Assembly (NCBI GenBank): GCA_015680685.1
Contig: MNCI01000178.1
Coordinates: 13,883-73,395, forward strand
DNA: 59,513 nucleotides
Direction: 5' to 3'
Source of the DNA: Gnetum montanum
Taxonomy: Eukaryota > Streptophyta > Gnetopsida > Gnetales > Gnetaceae
The stretch's first letter is position 1; every line of letters begins with the position of its first letter. The notes below the pieces were generated by a model that did no database searches, was not told the origin of the DNA, and saw nothing but the letters and a program-made list of their open reading frames with translations. The position numbers and the translations under genes are program-made. Shown piece by piece: positions 14,101 to 25,984 of this stretch.

Positions 14101-17100
14101 AGAATATATTTACAAATCCTTAATACATCTTATACATGTTTTAATTCTTAATGTCATAATTGAAGGTTTAAAGTCTTAAAAACAGTTGAGAGTGAAGTTC
14201 TTGAGACATAATCGATGGCTCTAATTGAATGCATTAGATATCTTTTGAGGTGTTTTTCTGAAAATTAATCGTTAGGATACTACAATATCATTTTAACTAA
14301 TATTCCAAGTTTTCCAAATTGTATCTCAGGGAAATATCCAGTGCTACACAGGAGGTAGCTCGCAGAAAAATTCTTGCAGTATCACACTTTCACTTTTGCA
14401 CTCCTAAACATGGATACTTGAAATGTGTCTGAAATCTTCAGTCAATGTTGAAATGTTGTCTAATAAGTTCCTAAATTATGGTAGTAATTATCTCATAACT
14501 TAATTTTATCTTATTTAAATGGTGCAATATATATATATGATATATTTTTTCATTGTTTGTTTTTCAATTCAGACATTGCATGCATTACCATTTCTCTCCT
14601 AAAGAACTGACCTTGTTCCAAAACTCATTATAGTGCGTTCTCTCCTGCTCCCTTTGCTTCCATGTTCCTCAAAAATGTGAAGCTTAGGAAATACCATTTA
14701 CTTTCTTTAGAAAATTTTAGCAAACTAGGAATGTGTAAAACAGCTTGCTCATGTATGCGAAGTTAAAAATTAAATCTTCATCTTGTTGTAAGCATATGAA
14801 AACTTTATTACAATAATATAGCCGGTTACGCTTGCTTAGTGTGAGTGAACACATTCATTTTGTGTAAATTTAAATAATTGTTATTCGAGGATAGATCTTT
14901 TAAATGTGACTGCAAGCATAGTTCGAGTTTAGAAAATTTACCTGTATTGAACAATTTTTATTTGACGACCACAGAAATTAAGTAGAAATTCCACATCATT
15001 GAGTAAATTGGAGACCTTTATTAGTTCGTTCTTTCATTTATGGTTTGATAAATTATTTGCACCTTCCTTGATGCAGTTACAGCTGTTAAGCAATGGATTT
15101 AAATTATTGAGGGCTGGTGGTATTCTTGTTTACAGTACATGCAGGTAAAGTTATCCGTTAGTAAACTTTTGTTGTAGACAAAGCATGATTCTCTAGTGCA
15201 TGCATATGTAATTCGTATTTCAGTTAATCCATATACTACAATTGTTGTTTCCAGCTTGACAACTGCACAGAATGAAGGTGTTATTGAAGCATTTCTTGCA
15301 GCATATCCTGATGCTGGTAAGCCAGACACAACAATTATAACTCATAACAAACAATAACTTGTACAGAATTCCAGTCAGACCCTTTCTTGTAACTCATAAC
15401 AAACAATAACTTGTACAGAATTCCAGTCAGACCCTTTCTTGTAACTCATAACAAACAATAACTTGTACAGAATTCCAGTCAGACCCTTTCTTGTGTGGAA
15501 TGTGGTAGAGATGTGAAAGCTAAAGTAGATGTTGGATTTCACTGTAAAAGATTGAATCAACTTTCTTATTAGGGAAAGGTTGGAAGTAGCACTCATAGAC
15601 GAGAAGATCAAGGAAAATTATTTTGAATGATTTGGTTATGATGAGGAGCTGGCCTCATCCAACCCCAAGTTGAAGCCAAATCCTACAAAAATGTTCACAC
15701 AATGGGACAAGAAAGAGCACCACATTTTATTCTTTTTTTGCAATGGAACAGAAATACAAAATTGCTAGAAGCAACATGCCCAAGGACAGACAAAGCTTCA
15801 TGATCCCATACATCACACTCACAGACACAATGGCTGTTAAGCCTTACAAGAATGGAAGCTCAAGATGAGCTCAATCTCACTCTCTCCTTACTTCTCTCTT
15901 CTCTCTTGGACCTCTCTCTCATCTCCATAAAATTCTCTCCCTTACAAAATGAAAGGCGCTTGAATACAAAATTATGGCTGTTATTCCCATCAGAGTAGAT
16001 GTCTTGGGGGTAGAGGAGATGCCTATCCTGAATTGAGACTGTTTGCAGAGGAGATATTTTGCACCAAAAGTAGATGTCTTATTCCAAGAGTAGACGTCTT
16101 GCAGATGATAGAGGCGTCTTTCTAGAATTGTTGGTCTGTGCAAAAGATGTCTGCTCCTAGAAGTAGACGTCTACACTCCAGACAAGATGTCTTGGCTTGG
16201 CCGGATATGTCTTCCTGGCAGAGTTGTCAATCAACAAGACATCCATGTTGAAGCTCACACTTGCTAAGTACTCCCAAAACCAACTCCCTAACCTTTAACA
16301 CCTGGAGATCATGCCAAAACACATAAATACAACAAAAAACACACATAAATAACAAGAAACACACAAAACAATTTGTTGAGGATAACACATGGGTTAGGTG
16401 ATGTCCTCATCAGGTTATATGCTAAGTAGACTAGAGAATGTACCTATTAGAAGAGGCCCCTTTATTAAGTTTGGGAAACAATGAAGAGGTAGACCTAAAT
16501 TTACATGGTTTATCATAAGCTTTCTCTAAATCAATCAAAATCATATGCAAATTCCTCTTCTTACATCTCACTTTTTTCATTGTCTATCTTAGCAAGAAAA
16601 TAGCTTCCATAGTTAATCTTCCGAGGATAAAACCAAACTGATTCTCAAAATTAGTTGATTCTTGCCCTAAACGATGTTCTATAACTCTTTTCCAAAACTT
16701 CATTAATATTAGGATTACTCTTTGTTATTTTCTTTGAATCCTTTTTAATGAAAAGGTCAAGCATCGTCATCCGAGCCTTATCCCAACTACATGGAATGGG
16801 CTATTTTAAACCAAGGTTGGCATGCTAATTCAACTGCTTTAAGTGATGCCACGAGACAAAGTTAATAGCATTAACCTTATCATTTTTGGAATGATACTTT
16901 CTAATATTATTGCACCCTTGAATTTCAGGAAATAAAGTTAGTAAAATTTGCAGGCATGAACAAGGTATTTCCAAAATGTGTTCCTTATTTTTACCTGACA
17001 AGATTTTTTAAATCAATTCAGTGGGTTTACTGTTCACTTTGTGAAAATATGCAGCATGTGACATAATGGAGACATGAGTAGTGTGAATGAGGCAGTAGAC

Positions 17101-18343
17101 ATACATCAACCTCAAAATCACTATCATCATTATTCTAGCCTTGTCTCAACAAAAAGGGGTTGGCTAATCCATCAACCTCAACAGCATAAATGAAATAAGT
17201 TAAATAAAATCACTACAGAGTGTCCGATAATGCAATGCATGTACGCATTTTAAACCATCTTAGGCATATGTGTGCAGAAAGTATCCTCAAATTATACTGC
17301 TGAGTTTCATGTAAATTTCAAGCTTGTTAGGCTTCTCTGCATTGAACTTAAAAATGTTAGGATTAGGTGAGTCAGAGACTCTGGGATTAGGTGAGCCGGA
17401 GACTCCGTGAGTTGTAGGAGATACAGTCCTATAAGCTTGCTTCAATCTTACATGCAACTCAATAGGTGGTGAATTAAATAATGTGGCTGAAGGACATTCT
17501 AGTGTTCAATTTCCCAGAGAGCCACATTCAATGGATTGAGTAGCATAGTGAGATATTGACGATGGTAATTTGCACTACTAAATCCCAAGAATGCATGTAT
17601 TATTGTATTCTAGTTTTGGAATCTGAGAATATGGAAGTAAGGCAGGAATAACTGAAGTAGAAATATTGATTGTATGGGACTGAAGAGATTCTTTTAATCA
17701 ATCAAGACAGAAAAAAGGTGAAGCATGGTGAGATAGCATCTGATGGACAGCAAATATATGTTCAAATGCAGGAAAAAAATTCTAAATTGCTTATCATAAA
17801 GTTCTATTGAAGATGTTGTATAGATGAACATATCTTTAATGGACTAAATATTGGAACAAAGGGTATCTTGAATGTGAAGATGATGCTTTTGTATAAAAAT
17901 TCCAAATAAAATTATGGTATTTAGGTACATGAAAACACTTATTACCTAGGTTCATAACCTTTGGAAAGCCAAAAATTCACATCTCTCATGGAAGCCACCT
18001 GCACTCAATAAAATGTTATTATCTTAAATTATGCAAAAGCACTCTCTTGACTGAGCAGTTCAATACTGACGTGTTAACTTTCGGCAGTTGTTTAGGATGC
18101 CAAAATGAGACCACAGAATTTTTAACTTTTTGTTTGGAATTTTATTATTTGTATTCTTGGGTTTATATTTATTATCCAGTGGTAACATTTTGTGATTTTG
18201 TGTGATGGCTAGAGCTGCAAGAAATTCCAGTTGCTAACAATTGGCCCTCTCGTGCTGGAGGCTTGAAGCACACTCTGCGATTTGATCCTCTCATCTCAAA
18301 CACAAGTGGACTCTTCATTGCAAAAATTTTTAAAAAGAAATGA
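2181..18343 (+). CDS. NOL1/NOP2/Sun-family RNA (cytosine-5) methyltransferase, 9 exons, 414 aa
   Basis: Exons: 2181-2305, 2434-2578, 4203-4293, 5568-5816, 5947-6188, 13933-14064, 15077-15144, 15255-15316, 18213-18343. All eight introns are GT-AG and all phases join, giving 1245 nt including TGA. The family transfers methyl from S-adenosylmethionine to C5 of cytosine in tRNA or rRNA. SAM motif I is ILDLCAAPGAK (residues 113-123), motif II GVDIS (139-143), and ADGTSF (168-173) precedes the catalytic half. Motif IV is VLVDAECTHDG with Cys291; motif VI is LVYSTCS with Cys350, the expected nucleophile. The end GLFIAKIFKKK is typical. A Lys-rich insert (about 205-284, KKKQKKRYGSKARK) separates the SAM-binding and catalytic motifs. 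Motif IV has Glu where most relatives have Pro (DAPC). It is closest in my memory to the short plant members without a PUA domain. Substrate and compartment cannot be told. Confidence 0.93.
2579..4202 (+). other. Intron 2 of the methyltransferase gene
   Basis: 1624 bp, donor GTAAGG, acceptor TTTCAG. It is AT-rich with poly-A/T runs (A18 near 3980). I see no coding remnant or classifiable repeat in it. Confidence 0.8.
4294..5567 (+). other. Intron 3 of the methyltransferase gene
   Basis: 1274 bp, donor GTAAAG, acceptor CTGCAG. It interrupts the Gly121 codon of the SAM-binding AAPG motif, so skipping the next exon would destroy the enzyme. No repeat identified. Confidence 0.8.
6447..6608 (+). 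mobile_element. tRNA-derived SINE, copy A
   Basis: The segment has a box-A-like AGTGATGGTAAGG near 6471 and a box-B-like GGGTTCAAGCC near 6511, the internal RNA polymerase III promoter of tRNA-derived SINEs. It ends in GATCC followed by a T run. It aligns along its whole length with copy B at 52956-53128 (shared CCACTTGAAAGAGGTT and TTGAGCCTCTGGGT). No clean target duplication is visible, so it is probably older than copy B. Confidence 0.7.
8151..8232. repeat. 39-bp segment repeated at 9225-9263, with internal hairpin
   Basis: The 39 bp at 8151-8189, beginning TCGGTTTAAAGTG, recur exactly at 9225-9263. Just downstream, 8217-8232 (CAATGAAGAACTTAAG) is the exact reverse complement of 9257-9272. 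GCATATGTGTG (8172-8182) pairs with CACACATATGC (8207-8217). The phrase TAAGTACTCCCAAAAC (8184-8199) also occurs in the solo LTR near 16265. These look like pieces of a transposon; the class is unknown. Confidence 0.6.
10504..10790. repeat. Tandem duplication of ~147 bp in intron 5
   Basis: Copy 1 (10504-10650) and copy 2 (10651 to about 10790) share GAGAGAT, GAATGAAAACAAA, AATTCATGAGGAATCCTA and GAATTCATCTAGAAC in the same order, with scattered substitutions. No coding content. Confidence 0.75.
15339..15494. repeat. 52-bp minisatellite, three identical copies, at the start of intron 8
   Basis: Copies at 15339-15390, 15391-15442 and 15443-15494 appear identical base for base (unit starts AACTCATAACAAACAATAAC). 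The array begins 23 bp after the exon 8 splice donor at 15316/15317. Identity implies recent duplication and possible length variation between individuals. Confidence 0.9.
15575..16735. pseudogene. RTE-type LINE fragments (C-terminus plus strand, RT piece minus strand)
   Basis: On the plus strand, 15590-15638 reads VALIDEKIKENYFE then stop then FGY, and it resumes after the solo LTR at 16413 with LENVPIRRG and RGRPKFTW. This is the C-terminal block typical of plant RTE-type non-LTR elements (WFGHVQRRP...GRGRPK). On the minus strand, about 16735-16520 reads MKFWKRVIEHRL, ENQFGFILGR, TMEAIFLLR and LIDLEKAYDK, the start of an RTE reverse transcriptase. Both pieces are truncated and carry stops. 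They lie in intron 8, in opposite directions. Confidence 0.7.
15639..16412 (-). mobile_element. Solo LTR with TSD GGTTA, inserted in LINE debris
   Basis: 774 bp starting TGATGAGGAG and ending TCCTCATCA. It is flanked by GGTTA on both sides (15634-15638 and 16413-16417), a perfect 5-bp target duplication. There are no internal genes, so it is a solo LTR left by recombination. It carries at least seven copies of AGA(C/T)GTCT between 15997 and 16212, including the palindrome GTAGACGTCTAC at 16163-16174. Orientation is inferred as minus because the motif cluster lies toward the right end, as in related LTRs. Removing it rejoins the LINE reading frame. Confidence 0.88.
16752..17170. repeat. RTE-LINE/SINE 3'-tail-like motifs
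   Basis: The phrase GTCATCCGAGCCTTATCCCAAC (abridged) near 16767 and CATCATTATTCTAGCCTTGT near 17127 resemble, on the opposite strand, the conserved 3' end of plant RTE LINEs and dependent SINEs (GGGATAAGGCT followed by short repeats). Similar motifs occur near 18440, 40815, 50730 and 55370. Each is a short remnant. A further ~26-bp tandem pair (GGATTAGGTGAG...) sits at about 17360-17407. Confidence 0.5.
17171..18212 (+). other. Remainder of intron 8
   Basis: Intron 8 spans 15317-18212 (2896 bp; donor GTAAGC, acceptor GGCTAG). Apart from the minisatellite, LINE pieces, solo LTR and tail motifs, I see no gene or classifiable repeat in this last kilobase. Confidence 0.6.
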
Positions 18344-20195
18344 AGAACTGTTCAAATATACAGTCAGTAATGCAGCATGTTTGTAATTGTTTACACTAGT
18401 CATCCCTGCTCAACTCATGCAACTCAAGCAGTTACAACATCATCATCTTAGCCATGTCCCAATGGCATGTGGTTGGTTACATGAGTTCCCTTTTGTCATT
18501 CACTCCATAATGTGCTAGAGCGTCTATTTACAATTTTTTCTTCCTTTTTCTTTTGTTTGAATTGGTTAGTTTTCCTCTTTATAAGTTTCTTGGAAATGTG
18601 ATGTGGGAACCTTTCTTGGGAGGTTCATTATTGAATATTTGTTGAGCTTGATCAAACTGGGTACATCATTCTTATAGCTTACCTATAATAGAATCCACTC
18701 CTATTCTTCATTTAATTTTTGTATTGTGAAATTTGTTGTCTTGTAATATTCAAGATCCATAGAAGCATTTACATTTCTATCACACTAGTTTGTTGCTCAT
18801 TTAAGATTTTTACAACTTGACATTTAGTACCATATAAAATAGTTGGCACACACTTACAATACCGAAGTTTGAATGTGGAAGGCTAAATCTTATGAACAAT
18901 ATTCTAAAAATTGAGTTTATTATTATCCTCAAAAGGAGGTTTATTAAACTAAATTGTACTATGTGAAGACTCATAAGTTTAGTTAGATCATTACATTTTG
19001 TGTAATGGTTATATATTTTAGCATAACCCGATCAAACTTGTGATTTATAGAGTGATAAGTCTCAACCATTATTAAAGACATTAATAAAGCTATATGTTTA
19101 TGTATCATGCTTAAACTTAAGGTTTTATTTCATAATTATATGGAAGATGGTAAGCAAAGGGAATTCATTGTATTACTTATCTACCATGCATACATTTATT
19201 AAAATATAAGTCAATCTGAACAATAATGGATAAACAATAGTTTACATTTATTATTGATTGCTTCTTAAATTCCATGTATGGGTTAATGTTAATTCTTTAT
19301 TTGCCTTGAAATCTGAGCAAAAGTGGTGTGCATTTGTTTGCATATTTGTAATCTATACTATATAAATGACATGAACTTTGATAAAACATAAGCAAAATGT
19401 AAGGAGACAATCAATCATATAGTTAAAATGTTTATTCTTAGAAGGCAATCTTGTTTACAAGCTCATAAGCAAAAATTTGAAACATCTTTTAATAATTTTG
19501 TTTTAAATAAAATGCATGATTTTGTTTTTCTTGATAATGTAGATGAGTCATTGGTTGTTGATTTTACATGATATGTGTTCATTCAACTTTTGGGTCACTT
19601 GCCTCGAAATCCAAGTGTTATTTCACAATTAAATGGTGTGATGCAAAAGCATAACATTCAAGGTATTCATGTCAAGTATAATTTTCATTTTTTTAAAAAA
19701 AAATTGTTAAGTTAGGTAATTCTTCAATAATGCAACATGCTCTAGATGTAGGATCATATATATCTAAGCATATGATGTTAATCATCCATAAGTGGATGTT
19801 AAATTTTGATGCTCAATTTGAAGAACATTTCAAAGTCCCATATTTTGTTAAGCTATTTAATTTTCCATTGATTTTTTAAATAATTGAGCAGCAAATTTTC
19901 AGCTCCCATCGTCCCATTAAGCATATATACTATTTAGTTCTCACAAATGTTTTTTTATTGAAATTAATCTTTTAACTGTAAAAATGAATTCGTATTGCAA
20001 GTAGGTGGGAAGACTTACATTCAACCAATTACAAATTATAATCTTCTTAATTTAGCAATTTCTTCATTAGGAATGACATTTGTTTAATGTTTGTCTTCTT
20101 TAACTCAAGAAAAAGATGCTAAGAAAAAAACCATGTTGAATTTGAGGATAGGAAAAAAAAAATTCAAGCTAAAGATATGAAAAATTAATTAATGT
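18344..20195. other. Downstream flank of the methyltransferase gene
   Basis: About 1.85 kb between the stop codon and the first LTR of the Tat-like element. The first few hundred bases should hold the 3' UTR, but no canonical AATAAA stands out near the stop. An RTE-tail-like motif is at about 18437-18490. A weak open stretch around 19740-20190 (plus strand) has stops and no family I recognise. Otherwise AT-rich, unclassified. Confidence 0.4.
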
Positions 20196-21010
20196 TGATG
20201 AGCAACAAGTAGTCCTCCACCCAACCATATGAATCACAAGCGTGCACGAGCGATTTGATCGAAATCTGTGGACTTAGCGCCTAAGTGTGCCTATAGACAA
20301 AGATAGTGACTTGGGAAATATGATTGTTGTCTTTTTAGCTCTTTAATTCTGTAAGCTCATTTGTATGGTTAAGTGTGAGCCAAGGCATATTATATATATA
20401 TATATATATAATGTTTTTTAATCCTAAGTGTGAAAGTAAAGGTAATGGTTCTAAGCTAATAAGCCTACCATTAGTATCTGAGGCCCCTTTCTATGCACAT
20501 CCTAAACTTGTATCAATGCTACTAGGTTACCAAGTGTCAATTGCTGGATGTACCAAATAGCCATTGTTGGGATTACTAAGTGTTAATGGTATGTTCGAAG
20601 TGGTCATACTTATGTGTTTATTATTAAATGCATTAATTAAGGACAAGAATGTAAATTGCATGAATAATAAAGTGCATGAAAATAAACATTAATCTATTCT
20701 AAGTGCTCCAAAGAGTATCAAGAAGCTCATCTTTATTATTGTCACATCAATGTGTGGAGGTACAATGATGCTCGAATAAGGATCCGTACAATTCCTTGAA
20801 GTCCTATTACAGGTACTCAGAAAACATTCTAAATCTAGTGGAAAAAAAACTATAAGAGCTTGGTTACACTAATGACATAATGTGTCATAAATGTAATGGA
20901 TATGAGCATTTATATAGGCGTGACTAGACATTGCTTCGACACATCTTCTCATGCGTCGACAAGGTTGCATCAACGCATGCTTGTTGACGCACCTAATCGA
21001 TGATTCATCA
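20196..21010 (-). repeat. 3' LTR of the Tat-like element
   Basis: Starts TGATGAGCAACAAG, ends GATTCATCA. On the minus strand the promoter side is at the right: a TATA-like CTATATAAATGC is the complement of about 20908-20919, followed upstream by a cluster GCGTCGAC, GCATCAACGCATGC, TTGACGCA (20930-21000). The sequence just inside the right edge, minus strand ATGAGGGTA, is a short polypurine tract. A (TA)n run lies at 20390-20410. Confidence 0.9.
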
Positions 21011-21239
21011 TACCCTCATAACTAAGTGAAAACTTGTCCTAGAGTGAATAAAAGTAGACTTGAGCTTCTTACAAAATTGGGAAGGTATGGGATTGTTGGT
21101 TGACTGACTCTAATTGACTAACTAACTTTGAGTGCCAAATTGTACGGAATTACAAAAATTACAAAAATGGATGTCCTTGACAACAAAATTGAACACCCTT
21201 ATAAGATGGTGACAAGAATCCTTTGGTTGCCAAATATGA

Positions 21240-24081
21240 GGTGAAGATCATATAGTGCCAAGAGGTGGAGACTCTTGGGATGCTAAAGGATCTTCACCAG
21301 GCTCTAGCTCTTATGGTGATGGTGGTGATTGAAGTTGGAGTTGTCTTGTTGCAGTTGTTGCTTCAGGAGTTAAGCGAAAAGCATCTAACAATGTTTTCAT
21401 TTAATCCTTCTTACTCTGTGGGTTGTACATAGTCCACGTAGTGTCATTGATGTGGGCTAGTAGAAGGGCATCCCATGGATAGGGCATTATAGGGAACAAC
21501 TCCTTAACATTGATGAATCACACTGTGAATTGTTTTTGTTTGATGTCGAACATCTTGATGAGGTTTTGTAGTTCATGGTAGTCATTCATCTGTATGGCCT
21601 GTTCTCAACAATTGATTGTTGGTCAGTGAAATGGATCTTGAGAACTTCAAGCTCTGTGTTGGTTATCTCCAACTTTTGTTCTATCTCTTTATGGTGCTTG
21701 AATTTGGCCTCATAAAGGAGGTATGAAGTGGCCACTTATTTCTCCAACTCTATCCTTGGCCTCATTATAGTTAGCATCATCAAGTTTGCATATTGAAGGT
21801 TGGACAACTTCATATATTTTGTCATCTCTTCTATTTACAACTCCTTTAGGTGGATCTCTACTTTGTTGTATGTGTTTAAGCTATCAAAGATTGGCTACCA
21901 CACATCACCTCTTTGTTGGAGTTGTTGTAGTGTCTCGTTCATCTTCGCCTTAGCTAGTTGGATTTTCTTTTTCATTCACTTCTTTGATGAGCTCCACCTA
22001 GTCCCTGTAGTGATTTTTGACACGTTCAAACTTTAGGGCCTCACTTTTCTAGGTGGCTACCTCAATGGCTATCTTTTGATGAAGTGTCCAAACTTTCTCC
22101 ATAGAGAGATTTCGATTCTTAGCTATTAACCTTCTCAAATCTAGGTTCACCTTCGCTAGTTGCTCCTATTGCTATCTTACAAGTTTGACCATTTGGTCTT
22201 TTTGTTCCTTGACATTTCACATGCAATGAATGTCCTTTGTGAGGACAAAGGTTTCTTTAAGAGCTTGAGCCAAGTTCTTACTAGTGTTAAAGGCAAGTGC
22301 TTTTGATAAGGAGACGTTAAAGACCATCATCTCCTTAGCATTCTCAACCTCCTTCAATTTCTACTAAAGATAAAGGAAAGCTTCATCTTTGATGATTGCC
22401 TAGTTGAGAATGGTAGCATTAATGAGACAAGCCCTCAATTTTGTGACTTCAACAGCCAACCAATGATTTTCGATTATGGCTACCTCTAGTTGGACATTAG
22501 TTATTAGGAGCTTACCCTTTGTCTCTAGCAGCTCTAACTAGGTAGCGATGATTTCTTTTGGAAGATCAAAGATCTCTGGAAGCAGTTGCTTGGTTCTCAC
22601 TAGTTAGTCCAACACCTCCTTGTGTTGGGTTGCACTTAATTAACCAATTCCTACTCTTGCAGAAGCTTGCACATCTTTTAGGGCTGCTACGTCAAGCATG
22701 GTTGTTGTAGGAGCGCTCAATTCTTCAGCCACTATCACCACTTCTATCATTGTTTCCTATTCATGATGCTACATCACTAGGATAGTAGCCCCCTCACCTT
22801 CCTCCAGGCACACTGAGAAAGTCATGGTGTTCACAAAGATTTCAGATAACTCTTGCTATCCAGGGATGGACACTGTAACTTCTCGAGCACTTGGATTCGT
22901 TCTCACGGGCACTTGCATGCATTGTGTGAAAAACACTGGGGTAGTCTCTTCCAGCTAGCTCATGATTCTAGTAACTTCGTTGAAGTGGCTCAACATTGGC
23001 CAGTAGACTAATGGCTCCCCACCACTTGCCTTACCTTGTTGTTCTTACGATAGTTGTTCACAAAGTTTTTTGATTCTTTCAATAGCTACATAGGCCTCTT
23101 ATGTGGTCTCATCGATAGGTGGTGGTGGTGGCTACTCCTTTTGTAGTAGCTTGGTAGTTGCTTTGTCCTTCATCATCTCTTACTAGGATGTGATAGTAGC
23201 ATGATAAAGCATGTTGTTGCCATAATGGGCTATGCATTCCCTTTAGCAGAGTTTATAGATTAGGCATAGGAAGGGGAGTGTCTTCCTCCCTTGCTCATTC
23301 TCTTTAAAGCATTTCTCAATCTTGAGGTAAATGAGGTGAGGGAGGTTAACAAGGAAGTTGCTGTTTAGAGTGGCACATGCATGGGTGGAAAAGGTAGTCA
23401 TTGTTGGATTTAGGTAATAAACCAAAATCTTAAAATAGGCTTGCTCTACTTTAGTGAGAGCACTATACTCCTTATGGTCCATCCCATAGCACTATTGGAC
23501 CCATTCCTTCTTTGTGTCAGGGTCCACCTGAGTGGAGATCTTCACAAGTGTTGTCCCTATGTCAAGCAAGCCAAGGGCCTCCATGATGGCCTTAACTATT
23601 AAGAGACAGTTATGTCATTGATTTTGACAGTGGTGTCTCTGTACTAGTTGTTCCAGAAGAGCTATGTTTCTTCCATGTATCACTCTCCATTGGAAGAGAG
23701 AATGGACCACATGGGGGATCTCTACAATTAAGTTTGGACTTTCTTTGGCATCAAGTCCAAGAAGGGGCCAAAGTTAAGCTCTTGGAGAATTGAAATTTGA
23801 ACCTCCTTGGAATAAAGTTTTTCTTAGTAGGCCTCAGTCAATTTGACCTCAATATTAGGCCTTGGCCCTAGTGCCTCATATTGCTATGATTGGCCAATCT
23901 CTATTGTGGAAATTTGATGAATAGATTCCACTTCAGGCTCCTCTCGAAGAGGCCCCATTGCATGGGTCTCAACCTCTTGTTCTTGAGGCTATTGTGGTTG
24001 CTGGTTCCTTCCTCCTCTTGCCCATTTCTTCCTTGGTCGAGATGGTCCTTCTCCTTGTGGTTCCCTCTTTGGTACCATTTG
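21240..24081 (-). pseudogene. Extra 3' ORF of the Tat-like element (unrecognised, coiled-coil-like)
   Basis: Read on the minus strand from ATG at 24081 (MVPKREPQGEGPSRPRKKWA), the region is coding-like for over 2.8 kb but broken by stops. One clean piece is 23482-23243 (79 aa, FKILVYYLNPTMTTF, HLIYLKIEKC). The C-terminal half is rich in Glu, Gln, Lys and Leu, suggesting coiled coil. It lies after integrase and before the 3' LTR, where Athila/Tat elements carry an extra or env-like ORF. The same protein is encoded on the plus strand at 33250-35103, which shows it is a real conserved ORF. I do not recognise a functional domain. Confidence 0.6.
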
Positions 24082-24084
24082 TAA

Positions 24085-25980
24085 TCACAAACATAACCAA
24101 GGATTAGTGATTACTGCGTAACCTTTAATGCCTTTTGATACTATTCTCATTTTGGTAAGTTACACTTAGTTTAGTTGTGATCATAGATTGATTATTTTAT
24201 TAATATTTTATTCATTTAGCTTCCCAAGTTTGTTAATGAGGTTTAACTTGGTGGAGATGGGTAGTTTAATATTATTTTATTAGTTATACCTTGGGAGTTA
24301 GAAATTTTTTTGAAAAATTATCCATAAAAAACTGTAGGTTTGTGGCCTTCATGATGTAAAGCTCACCTATAGTAGCTAAAGGGTCAAAGAACAAGTTGAA
24401 TTGGATAAGTGGTTTGCAAGTTATAATGTTTGGAAGGTGCTCTAGGCTCTAAAAATTGCAAAAAATTCCCTATAGTTATGATGCAAGTGTGAGAAATTAG
24501 CTAAGTGTTGGTGCATATATATAGACTTTTTATCATGCATTGACAAGGATGCATCAATGGGTTGAAATAATTTTTTAATTTAAAAAAAGTATTGGGGAAG
24601 AGTTTGACAATGAAATTGAACCCCAAAGGAAGCTAGAAATGCCTAGAATGATGACAAATCATGGAAGAGGCTTGGAATAGATTTGGGAAAGGAGATGTGG
24701 AGAAATTAGATTACCAAGGAGCATAGAAATTAAATATTCCTTGTTGGAAAACAATGGATTGGAGTGCAAAATAACTAAGGGATAAGAAGTTTAACCATCT
24801 AGACTAGAAGTATGCAAGTGGATCCTTCCCATAGTAGGTTCATGCCCTTAATGCCCTTGCATGCCCTCATATTGAGGCGTTTGTAGGCACCAAGGATGAT
24901 TAATGGCCATGGATTATTAAAAATAAAATTCACATGGGAAATCACCAAAGAATTAGATCATACTAAGACAAACACATTGAGCAACCATGATAAGAGACAG
25001 TGAGGTTCTAGATGGTTGTTACTTGATTAATGGAAGAGAGAGTGTGTGGCAATGGTATCTCACATCCCAGTCACATGAGATCCTTTGTGCATTTGGTGGT
25101 TAATGTAACCCAATATTATCCCATCCCTAGGCAAAACCAAGTCCATCCACTTCCAGTGACTTCATATTAGCACATTTAGACTGTTTGACACCCCAGAATT
25201 CATGAACACTCCCAAAGATCATCCATCATTCTAGATAGAGAAGAAAAGAGAAGTAGGAAGTTAAGAGGGCATTAGTTAGAAGGATGCCTTTAGGCATGTG
25301 TAACATGTCTTTCTAGCCCCATAACTAGTGCTTGTAGTCCATTATTTTTTCTAAGGGATGTGCTTGGAATTCCCATGTTTTTAATTTTTTCTCATGGGCA
25401 CCACACCATGCAAAAACATTGCTTCCTGTTATTGGTTGATGTTAGGAATGATTAGGAATCAGTGAGAATATCCATAAAAATCTAGATGCTAGGAAGGTAT
25501 AAAAGGTGAAAAGTCTCCTTAAAGTCACACCCTTATGAATTCCTCTTGATTTGTTCCAAGTTTGAAAAGTACCAAGGTCACAAATTCTTTTTAAGTTATT
25601 AAAAAAAACCACATGCTTTCAAAATGAGAGAATATCATGGAGTTGAGTGGAATGGGTGGATGATGTGAGCTCACTGCTTAGTATCATAAGAAAACCAATG
25701 TTCCATTAATCGATGTCATAATTCAAAGATGAAATCTAGTCATTAAGTAATCAATTTAAACAAGAGAGTTCAATAAACCTTCAATAATCAGCAATTGTAT
25801 CATGCACCAGAGTTCCAATGGTTAATAAAGAAGAAAAACTTATGTAAGAAAATTCAAATAAGGAAAAATATAAAGGAAATTACAAAATATTTAAGAAAAT
25901 GAAAAACATATAAAGAATGATGTAAAACAAAAAATTTGAAAAACCAAGGAGCTTGTTATAGAATGTTAGCATAGATGGTC
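24085..25980 (-). other. Spacer between integrase and the 3' ORF
   Basis: About 1.9 kb inside the Tat-like element with dense stops in all frames and no domain I can recognise. Long untranslated spacers between pol and the 3' ORF are usual in this lineage. Confidence 0.5.
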
Positions 25981-25984
25981 ATCT

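Noticed and set aside
15339-15494. CRISPR-like spaced repeat
   Set aside because: The three 52-bp units are directly adjacent with no spacers, and the genome is eukaryotic.
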